Assembly: GCA_014302835.1 (NCBI GenBank)
Contig: CP060294.1
Coordinates: forward strand, 2,629,067-2,693,066
Direction: 5' to 3'
Source: Pedobacter sp. PAMC26386
GTDB taxonomy: Bacteria; Bacteroidota; Bacteroidia; Sphingobacteriales; Sphingobacteriaceae
DNA: 64,000 nt
Under the pieces are notes generated by a model. That model searched no databases, was not told the DNA's origin, and worked only from the letters and a program-made list of their open reading frames with translations. Below are positions 8,174 to 14,730 of this stretch, one piece after another; position 1 is the stretch's first letter; each line of letters starts with the position of its first letter. Position numbers and translations under genes: made by a program.

Positions 8174-9646
8174 ATGATTCATCTTCAATCCATCAACAAA
8201 CTGCTATTAAAAGTATTCCTGCTAAGTTTTTCTGTTACCTGCACCACAGCATCAGTAATGGCCCAGACAGCCGATGTAAGCTCATTCCTTAAAGATAAAA
8301 TGCAAAAGCTCGGCATTCCCGGAATGCAGGTAGCAATAGTACAGCGTGGAAAAATAATACTGAATCAATCCTTCGGAATTGCTAACCTTCAGGAAACCCT
8401 TACAGTAACAAGCAAAAGTATTTTCCCAATTAACTCCTGCACTAAAGTCTTTACCGGGGTAGCAATTATGCAATTGGTGGAAGAAGATAAAATTGATCTT
8501 TCAGCACCAATATCCCACTACCTGGACAGTCTTCCTGAAAGCTGGAAGCCAATAACCATTAGACAATTACTTACCCATATTTCCGGCTTGCCAGATATCA
8601 TGAGTGTCCTTGATCCATTTTCAGGCGGCTTCGGATCTCTAGGCAATGAAGCCACAGCATGGGCAAAAATCACAGCAAAACCAATGGACTTTACTACTGG
8701 AACACAATTTAGCTATAATCAAACGAATTACCTTCTGCTAGGTAAAATCATAGAAAAGCTAAGAGGACAGCCATTCACCCAAGTATTCAAAGAAAGACAA
8801 TTTCAGGTAGTCAGTATGCCAAATACCGTTTTCGGCGATTCCCGCGACGTCATTCCCCACATTGTTCCGAGCTATCGCTTCACAAGAAACATAGATGGAA
8901 ACACACTTCAGGAACCCAAACTAACAAATACCTATGTAGAGTTCGTTCCAGCTCTCCGTACCGGCTCAGGATTAAACTCCACAGCAGAAGACCTGGCCAA
9001 CTGGATCATAGCCCTCCAGCAAGGCAAACTTATAAAGACCAAGTCAACTCTAAACACCATGTGGACAGCAGGCACCTTCAACAACGGCTCACCAACCATA
9101 TGGGCTTTAGGCTGGGGTGTTAATAAATTCAGGACTCATCACAAAGCAGTAGGTATGTCAGGCGGCGGCCGTTCAGCCTTTTTAATCTATCCAGATGATG
9201 ATTTAGCTATTATAGTCCTAACAAACCTTGCAGGCTCCTATCCCGAAAGTTTTATTGATGAAATTGCAGGTTATTACAACCCCGAAATTCCCGCGTCCGA
9301 TCCCGTTGCCCAGCTCCGGGCGCAAATACCCAAAGCTGGCTTTGAGCATACGGCCAAAGTGTACAAAGAATTAAAAAAGAAAGACCCTAATTTCAAGCCA
9401 GATGAAAGCGACTTAAATAACTGGGGATACCAAATAATGAGAGGAGGGCAAATCAAAAATGCCCTGGAGATTTTTAAACTCACCGTTTCCATCAATCCTG
9501 AAAGCTGGAATGCCTACGATAGTTATGGCGAGGCCCTTTTAAAGGCAAAAAAAAAAGAAGAGGCGATCAGTATGTACAGAAAATCTATTGAACTCAATCC
9601 CGAAAACAAAGGTGGTAAGAAGATTTTAGCCGAACTATTACAATAG
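8174..9646 (+). CDS. Serine beta-lactamase/DD-peptidase-like protein with C-terminal TPR
   Basis: 490-aa exported protein: signal peptide ending near SVMAQ, then a class C beta-lactamase-type domain (about residues 35-370) and a TPR region (about 385-490, ending AISMYRKSIELNPENKGGKKI). The SxxK active site is NSCTKVF. The second motif, usually YxN, reads SYNQTNYLLLG, so its third residue is Gln. The third motif is VGMSGGGRSAF, like HxGxxxG without the His. Family members include esterases, D-amino-acid peptidases and penicillin-binding-like enzymes; resistance to beta-lactams cannot be inferred. It probably shares a transcript with the preceding hydrolase, and a long hairpin repeat lies 110 bp downstream. 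Confidence 0.83.
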   Translation: MIHLQSINKLLLKVFLLSFSVTCTTASVMAQTADVSSFLKDKMQKLGIPGMQVAIVQRGKIILNQSFGIANLQETLTVTSKSIFPINSCTKVFTGVAIMQLVEEDKIDLSAPISHYLDSLPESWKPITIRQLLTHISGLPDIMSVLDPFSGGFGSLGNEATAWAKITAKPMDFTTGTQFSYNQTNYLLLGKIIEKLRGQPFTQVFKERQFQVVSMPNTVFGDSRDVIPHIVPSYRFTRNIDGNTLQEPKLTNTYVEFVPALRTGSGLNSTAEDLANWIIALQQGKLIKTKSTLNTMWTAGTFNNGSPTIWALGWGVNKFRTHHKAVGMSGGGRSAFLIYPDDDLAIIVLTNLAGSYPESFIDEIAGYYNPEIPASDPVAQLRAQIPKAGFEHTAKVYKELKKKDPNFKPDESDLNNWGYQIMRGGQIKNALEIFKLTVSINPESWNAYDSYGEALLKAKKKEEAISMYRKSIELNPENKGGKKILAELLQ

Positions 9647-9758
9647 CAATCCTAATAGTAAACCTAACAGCGATCCAAATAACCACCCTGCCCAACTATG
9701 TAGAAAGTTCACCTAATTTTTTACATTTTCTAAGTATGGGTATCCGTTCTGGGGGAAT

Positions 9759-9840
9759 AATAAAAAAGCAATAGTAGTTTGAAGGACTGGTATTCATGAA
9801 GAATGAATAATGTCCTTCAAACTACTATTGCTTTTTTATT
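9759..9840. repeat. Hairpin repeat family 1, copy 1
   Basis: Perfect 29-bp arms (9759-9787 and 9812-9840) around a 24-nt loop (9788-9811). The loop contains ATTCATGAAGAATGAAT, which can itself pair as ATTCAT/ATGAAT, giving a two-tier hairpin. The same 24-nt loop occurs in reverse orientation at 17728-17751, in a hairpin with different arms. It lies between convergent genes (beta-lactamase-like and Hsp20), so it may act as a two-way terminator. The outer arm ends are A/T-rich, as a bidirectional terminator needs. Confidence 0.85.
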
Positions 9841-9922
9841 ACCTTAGAAGCTCCCTTTCTTAGAAAAAAAGGGGAAATCTTTCGAAATCCCCCTCTTTTT
9901 GAACCTAAAAAAACCAAACCAA

Positions 9923-10357
9923 CTATGAAACTTTAATCTCTTTATTTTCTTCCTTCACCTCAACCTTTTTACCAATTGCAATTGTCAGAATCCCATTTAA
10001 ATACTCCGCAGAAATTTTTTCCGCGTCAATACTCTCCGGTAAAGCGAACGACCTTGCAAAAGACAAGTAATCAAATTCTTTTCTGCTATAATTTTTTTTC
10101 ACCTCACCGTCAGCTTCTTTTTTCTCGGCCCAAACAGAAAGCGTATCTTTTTTCAAATTGATTTGAAAATCACTTTTCTCTAAACCTGGTGCTGCCAGTT
10201 CAATAGTATAACTTGTATCCGATTCCAGGATATTTACACCAGGAACTTTATTTATTGTATAATTTTTATTTAACGCTTCACTGAACAAAGAATCAAAAAC
10301 ATTGTTAAAGTAAGGTGCGTGGCTTCTTGTACGATTGTTAAAATTTACTAATGTCAT
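9923..10357 (-). CDS. Small heat-shock protein, Hsp20/alpha-crystallin family
   Basis: ATP-independent holdase chaperone that keeps unfolding proteins soluble. 144 aa, normal length. N-terminal arm with FDSLFSEAL, alpha-crystallin domain about residues 38-135 (VNILESDTSYTIELAAPGLEKSD; YSRKEFDYLSFARSFALPE; LNGILTIAIGKK), and a short charged tail ending KEIKVS. The A-x-x-x-N-G-I/V-L signature is present as AEYLNGIL. The gene is divergent from a thioesterase gene with 134 bp between them; I see no clear CIRCE-type or heat-shock operator there. Confidence 0.94.
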   Translation of the reverse strand: MTLVNFNNRTRSHAPYFNNVFDSLFSEALNKNYTINKVPGVNILESDTSYTIELAAPGLEKSDFQINLKKDTLSVWAEKKEADGEVKKNYSRKEFDYLSFARSFALPESIDAEKISAEYLNGILTIAIGKKVEVKEENKEIKVS

Positions 10358-10491
10358 AGCTATATTCCCCTTTATTTTTTTATTTTAAATATATAACCAC
10401 CTATTCAACTCTTATACCAAACCAATAATTCATCAATTTTAAGACATTATGGCATTAAAAACAAAAACAATAAGACAAAAAGTCAGTAACC

Positions 10492-10914
10492 ATGAGTACT
10501 TTAGACAGTTTTAAGTATAAAACGGATATAGAAATCCGTTTCGCAGATTTTGATATGCTGGGCCATGTGAATAACGCCGTATATTTCACCTACCTTGAAA
10601 TAGCCCGTACAAAGTATTGGAATAACGCCATATTATGGAACTGGGAAGATACAGGAGTTGTTATTGCACAAGCAACGATGGACTATCTAAATCCAATTTT
10701 CCTAAATGACAAAATAAACATTTACGTACGGACCTCCAGAATTGGAAATACCAGTTTCGATCTCGATTATACGATCGTCAAAATTGTAAATAACAAAGAA
10801 GAAATTTGCAGCAAAGGAAAAACCGTCTGCGTAGCCTTTTCACACGCTACAAAAAAAGCAATCGCAATTCCCGAAGCAGAAAAAGAAAAGATGATAGCTT
10901 TCGAGCAGCTTTAG
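10492..10914 (+). CDS. Acyl-CoA thioesterase, 4HBT (hot-dog) family
   Basis: 140-aa single hot-dog domain protein resembling YbgC/FadM thioesterases, which release free acids from acyl-CoA. The diagnostic segment RFADFDMLGHVNNAVYFTYLEIAR contains the catalytic Asp of the 4-hydroxybenzoyl-CoA thioesterase type and the HVNNAxY turn. Substrate chain length cannot be read from the sequence. It converges on the GlcD-like oxidase gene with only 13 bp between stop codons. Confidence 0.88.
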   Translation: MSTLDSFKYKTDIEIRFADFDMLGHVNNAVYFTYLEIARTKYWNNAILWNWEDTGVVIAQATMDYLNPIFLNDKINIYVRTSRIGNTSFDLDYTIVKIVNNKEEICSKGKTVCVAFSHATKKAIAIPEAEKEKMIAFEQL

Positions 10915-10927
10915 CTGCTCGAAAAAC

Positions 10928-12337
10928 TTAGAATATCTTTCCTGGATTTAAGATCCCATTCGGATCAAACACCTTTTTAATCCCCCTCATCAAATTCAGG
11001 TTGATCTCACTATATTTAATCGACATAAACTCCTTCTGTACCAGTCCAATTCCATGTTCACCTGAAATTGTACCTCCTAAACTTGCCGTCAGCTGAAACA
11101 GCTCTACAATACCATCTTTCAGCTTATTTTTCCAATCCTCATCACTCATCCCAGCTTTGATAATATTGATATGCAGATTACCATCACCAGCATGTCCATA
11201 ACACACACTCTCAAAACCATACCTGGAACCAATTTCCTTAATCCCGCTAATCAGTTTTGGTAATGCAGCCCTTGGTACCACTGTATCCTCCTCCTTATAA
11301 ACAGAATTAGACTTCACTGATTCGGCCATTGTTCTGCGCATACGCCATAATTCCTCTTTTTGCCCTGCAGTATCTGCAAAAAGTACTTCCGAACAACCAA
11401 ACTCTTCCAGCACCGTATTTACCTTTTCACAATCTTTAAATATGGCATCCAGATCATCCCCATCAAACTCAATCATCAGATAAGCATTAACTCCATTTTT
11501 GATATCAAACTTAATATTATCATACTGAACAACCCATTCTACCCCCCTACGCTCCATGAACTCCAAAGCAGACGGAGTAATTCCAGCTCTGAAAATCGCA
11601 GAAACCGCAGCACAAGCCTGTTCATTTTCAGCAAAAGAGCCCAGCATCAGCACACTGTTCTGTACTTTAGGAACCAGTTTAGTCACAATTTTAGTCACCA
11701 CACCAAGTGTCCCCTCGGAGCCAATCATCAATTGTGTCAAATTGTAACCAGAAGCATATTTAAGCGTATTAGCACCAGTCCAGATAACTTCGCCCGTTGG
11801 CAAAACAATCTCCAGGTTCAATATATATTCTCTGATCGTTCCGTATTTAACCACCCTTGGCCCACCGGAGCCATGCGCTACATTGCCACCAATAAAACAA
11901 GAACCCTTGCTTGACGGATCTACCGGATACAACAAGCCTTGCTCTGCCACAGCATTCATAAACTCTTCAGTAATCACCCCAGGTTCAACCGTAGCCTGTA
12001 AATTTTCAGTATCAATAGCAATAATAGCCTTAAAACGTTCCATTGATAACAACACCCCGCCAAACACCGGCAAAGCACCCCCGCTTAAACCGGTTCCACC
12101 ACCTCTTGGCGTCACCGGAACATGATGTTCATTACAAAGCTTCAATAAAGCAGAAACTCCTGCTGTATCGACCGGCTTCACGACAACTTCGGGTTCATAA
12201 TGAAGATCTTCAGTTTCATCATGACTATAATTTGTCAATGAAGTATGATCATTAAACACATTTTCTGCACCCAACACTGAAGTAAGCTGAGCCAAAAAAC
12301 CAGAATTTATCTTTGTATAAACAGGGATAGAAGACAT
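10928..12337 (-). CDS. glcD: FAD-linked oxidase (glycolate oxidase GlcD / D-lactate dehydrogenase type)
   Basis: 469-aa flavoprotein expected to oxidise a 2-hydroxy acid such as glycolate or D-lactate. The N-terminal PCMH-type FAD domain shows PVTPRGGGTGLSGGALP, the pyrophosphate-binding signature, followed by DPSSKGSCFIGGNVAHGSGG. The C-terminal FAD-oxidase domain shows CYGHAGDGNLHINI and SGEHGIGLVQKEF. No iron-sulfur subunit gene (glcE/glcF) is adjacent, so a single-subunit enzyme is likelier. It follows folB by 32 bp on the same strand and probably shares its promoter. The exact substrate is an inference. Confidence 0.85.
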   Translation of the reverse strand: MSSIPVYTKINSGFLAQLTSVLGAENVFNDHTSLTNYSHDETEDLHYEPEVVVKPVDTAGVSALLKLCNEHHVPVTPRGGGTGLSGGALPVFGGVLLSMERFKAIIAIDTENLQATVEPGVITEEFMNAVAEQGLLYPVDPSSKGSCFIGGNVAHGSGGPRVVKYGTIREYILNLEIVLPTGEVIWTGANTLKYASGYNLTQLMIGSEGTLGVVTKIVTKLVPKVQNSVLMLGSFAENEQACAAVSAIFRAGITPSALEFMERRGVEWVVQYDNIKFDIKNGVNAYLMIEFDGDDLDAIFKDCEKVNTVLEEFGCSEVLFADTAGQKEELWRMRRTMAESVKSNSVYKEEDTVVPRAALPKLISGIKEIGSRYGFESVCYGHAGDGNLHINIIKAGMSDEDWKNKLKDGIVELFQLTASLGGTISGEHGIGLVQKEFMSIKYSEINLNLMRGIKKVFDPNGILNPGKIF

Positions 12338-12369
12338 ATGGTATTAATATTTTTTTTCGGAGGTCTATT

Positions 12370-12738
12370 TTAGTGTTTTTTTTCTGAAGAATATGACAAT
12401 TGAACAAAAGAATGATCAATTTCTCCAGGCATGGGCGGATGCATTTTCTTTATTCCGGCAACTGCGGTTAAAACAAAAGGGAAAGTAGAAATAGTCCTGT
12501 CCAAAATAAGTTTAACCACAGATTCAAGCATCTTTTTGGTGTTCCTCATCTCTTCAAGGATGATTGTATTCAGCACTTCATAATTAACAGTTCGCTGTAA
12601 GTCTTCCGTATCACCCGCAGGGATAAAAGTAACCTCCACACTTACCAGAAACTCGGTTCCGGTAAGTTGCTCTTCCGGATAATATCCATGCAGTGCAAAA
12701 CACTTGACATCATTTAAAGCAACAGTTTGTAAATACAT
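12370..12738 (-). CDS. folB: Dihydroneopterin aldolase
   Basis: Converts 7,8-dihydroneopterin to 6-hydroxymethyl-dihydropterin plus glycolaldehyde in folate synthesis. 122 aa from MYLQTVALNDVKC, the family's usual length. Diagnostic are FALHGYYPEEQLTGTEFLVSVEV (catalytic region with the pterin-binding Tyr) and the downstream ..TVNYEVLNTII. An ATG 21 nt upstream (12759) lies inside the -7 promoter box at 12757-12764, so the shorter start is far more likely. Cotranscription with the GlcD-like gene is suggested by the 32-bp gap. Confidence 0.9.
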   Translation of the reverse strand: MYLQTVALNDVKCFALHGYYPEEQLTGTEFLVSVEVTFIPAGDTEDLQRTVNYEVLNTIILEEMRNTKKMLESVVKLILDRTISTFPFVLTAVAGIKKMHPPMPGEIDHSFVQLSYSSEKKH

Positions 12739-12756
12739 ATTGATCTGATTTTGCGA

Positions 12757-12764
12757 CAAAATTA
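12757..12764 (-). promoter_or_regulatory. Bacteroidetes -7 box of folB
   Basis: CAAAATTA on the plus strand, TAATTTTG on the coding strand, 18 bp before the ATG at 12738. It decides between the two possible folB starts. Confidence 0.5.
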
Positions 12765-12804
12765 ATTTTTTGACCGGTTTTAGCTAGCCATTACACGAAA
12801 TTAT

Positions 12805-12812
12805 TACCTTTG
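12805..12812 (+). promoter_or_regulatory. Bacteroidetes -7 box, probably for gcdH
   Basis: TACCTTTG about 95 bp upstream of the acyl-CoA dehydrogenase gene. No convincing -33 box at the right distance. Confidence 0.4.
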
Positions 12813-12907
12813 AAAGCAAGCCTCGAATAATAGTTATATAATAATAACGAAAAGATTTATATAATGATACGAGGCAGGATGCCAGATCAACCAAATATTT
12901 GTAAACC

Positions 12908-14098
12908 ATGAATAAATCAGGAAAGAAAGACCTTTATGAAGCACCAGATTATTATCTGTTAGATGAATTACTGTCTGAAGAGCACAAACTGATCAGGTCA
13001 ACAGCCCGTGACTGGGTAAAAAAAGAAATCAGTCCGGTGATAGAAGATTACGCACAAAAAGCAGAGTTCCCTAAACATTTGATCAAAGGACTGGGCGAAA
13101 TTGGTGCTTTTGGCCCGACCATTCCAGTGGAATACGGAGGCGCAGGATTGGATTATATTGCATACGGCATCTTAATGCAGGAATTGGAACGCGGAGACTC
13201 AGGTATCCGTTCTACAGCATCTGTACAAGGATCTTTAGTCATGTATCCTATTTACGCTTACGGCTCTGAAGAGCAGCGTCGTAAATATTTACCTAAACTG
13301 GCTACCGGAGAAATGATGGGTTGTTTTGGTTTAACAGAACCAGACCATGGATCTAATCCAAACGGCATGGTGAGTAACATTAAAGACAAAGGCGATCATT
13401 ACCTATTAAATGGCGCCAAAATGTGGATTTCTAATGCTCCCTTTGCTGATATCGCTGTAGTTTGGGCGAAGGATGAAGCTGGAAAAATCAGAGGAATGTT
13501 GGTTGAACGTGGTATGGAAGGATTTTCGACACCAGAAACACACAATAAATGGAGTCTTCGAGCTTCAGCTACCGGAGAACTGGTATTTGACAATGTAAAA
13601 GTCCCTAAAGAAAATATATTCCCGGAAATCTCGGGTCTTAAAGGCCCCTTAGGCTGTTTGAACCAGGCTAGATACGGTATTGCCTGGGGAGCTTTAGGTG
13701 CAGCTATGGACTGTTATGATACCGCTTTACGTTACGCAAAAGAGCGTATTCAGTTTGGAAAACCAATTGGAGGATTCCAGCTGCAGCAGAAGAAGCTTGC
13801 TGAAATGATTACTGAGATAACTAAAGGCCAACTCCTAATTTGGAGATTAGGTGTCTTAAAAAGTGAGAACAGAGCCACCGCAGAGCAGATTTCAATGGCC
13901 AAAAGAAACAGCGTTGAAATTGCGCTTGATGTAGCCAGAAACGCAAGACAAATGCTTGGTGGAATGGGAATCACAGGTGAATATTCTATTATGCGCCACA
14001 TGATGAACCTGGAATCCGTTGTTACCTATGAAGGAACACACGATATTCATTTACTGATTACAGGAATGGACGTCACAGGTATTAATGCCTTTAAATAA
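12908..14098 (+). CDS. gcdH: Glutaryl-CoA dehydrogenase-like acyl-CoA dehydrogenase
   Basis: FAD enzyme of the acyl-CoA dehydrogenase family. 396 aa. The N-terminal alpha domain has PVEYGGAGLDYIAYG, the FAD/substrate region CFGLTEPDHGSNP, and the C-terminal helical domain ARQMLGGMGITGEY followed by VVTYEGTHDIHLLITGMDVTG. The Glu in YEGTHDIH sits where glutaryl-CoA dehydrogenase has its catalytic base, and the ending ..DVTGINAF is typical of that subfamily. Glutaryl-CoA dehydrogenase oxidises and decarboxylates glutaryl-CoA to crotonyl-CoA in lysine/tryptophan breakdown. No other genes of that pathway are adjacent. Confidence 0.86.
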   Translation: MNKSGKKDLYEAPDYYLLDELLSEEHKLIRSTARDWVKKEISPVIEDYAQKAEFPKHLIKGLGEIGAFGPTIPVEYGGAGLDYIAYGILMQELERGDSGIRSTASVQGSLVMYPIYAYGSEEQRRKYLPKLATGEMMGCFGLTEPDHGSNPNGMVSNIKDKGDHYLLNGAKMWISNAPFADIAVVWAKDEAGKIRGMLVERGMEGFSTPETHNKWSLRASATGELVFDNVKVPKENIFPEISGLKGPLGCLNQARYGIAWGALGAAMDCYDTALRYAKERIQFGKPIGGFQLQQKKLAEMITEITKGQLLIWRLGVLKSENRATAEQISMAKRNSVEIALDVARNARQMLGGMGITGEYSIMRHMMNLESVVTYEGTHDIHLLITGMDVTGINAFK

Positions 14099-14151
14099 TA
14101 AAAAGATCATGATTGTTTCATGACCGTTATACAATAAACAATAGATTACGA

Positions 14152-14535
14152 ATGAAGACCTTTAAAAAATACTACTATCTTCCCGCTCCGCCAGAAGAGG
14201 TTTATCTGGCAATGACCAAAGCGCAAAGCATCCAATTATGGACAGGTGCTGAAGTTGAATTTACAGAGCAGCCGGATACAGAATTCTCTTTATGGGGAGG
14301 AGATATCATTGGAAAGAACCTCGAGTTCGACTATGGTAAAAAAATCGTACAGCAATGGTACTTTGGTGAAGAGAATGAGCCTTCTATAGTAACTATTAAA
14401 CTTCATGCAGATAAGAAAGGAACTTCTCTGGAATTTGTACAAACTAATATTCCTGATGAAGACTATGAAGATTTCACGGCAGGATTAAATGAATATTACA
14501 TTGGGGGATTGCAAGATTTCTTCGAAGAAGAGTAA
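14152..14535 (+). CDS. START-like/AHSA1-type SRPBCC domain protein
   Basis: 127-aa small cytosolic protein of the START-like ligand-binding fold. I take MKTFKKYYYLPAPPEEVYLAM as the start because the fold begins there; a longer start would add an unrelated tail. Recognisable are the first strand and helix (PAPPEEVYLAMTKAQSIQLWTG), the FSLWGGDIIGKNLE strand pair and the C-terminal helix (YEDFTAGLNEYYIGGLQDFFEE). The family includes Hsp90 co-chaperone Aha1 C-domains and many uncharacterised proteins. It follows gcdH by 53 bp on the same strand. Function unknown. Confidence 0.75.
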   Translation: MKTFKKYYYLPAPPEEVYLAMTKAQSIQLWTGAEVEFTEQPDTEFSLWGGDIIGKNLEFDYGKKIVQQWYFGEENEPSIVTIKLHADKKGTSLEFVQTNIPDEDYEDFTAGLNEYYIGGLQDFFEEE

Positions 14536-14560
14536 TTTCATTTAGCCAGTAACTTAAAGG

Positions 14561-14617
14561 CCCTGTAATTCTGATCCCGGCCCCCTCTTCAGGGGATTAA
14601 GGTCAGAAATTACAGGG
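14561..14617 (+). terminator. Nested hairpin terminator
   Basis: Outer arms CCCTGTAATTCTGA and TCAGAAATTACAGGG (one bulged base) enclose an inner hairpin CCCC-TCTTC-GGGG. A T-rich run follows. It lies 25 bp after the START-like gene. Confidence 0.75.
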
Positions 14618-14730
14618 TTTTCATTTTTTATTACTATTTCAAAGCATATTAAGAACATTTTAACAAAAAATATTCTTGAAATGGGGTAAAAGAAATACTT
14701 TGCAGCTAATAGGTTTGAAAATCAGATATT

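Noticed and set aside
8174..9646. Antibiotic-resistance beta-lactamase
   Set aside because: The YxN and KTG-type motifs deviate and a TPR domain is attached; the protein fits the broad esterase/peptidase branch instead.
11360..11914. 184-codon open frame on the plus strand
   Set aside because: Antisense shadow of the GlcD-like gene, whose frame has clear FAD-binding motifs; the shadow is Ser/Asn/Arg-rich without structure.
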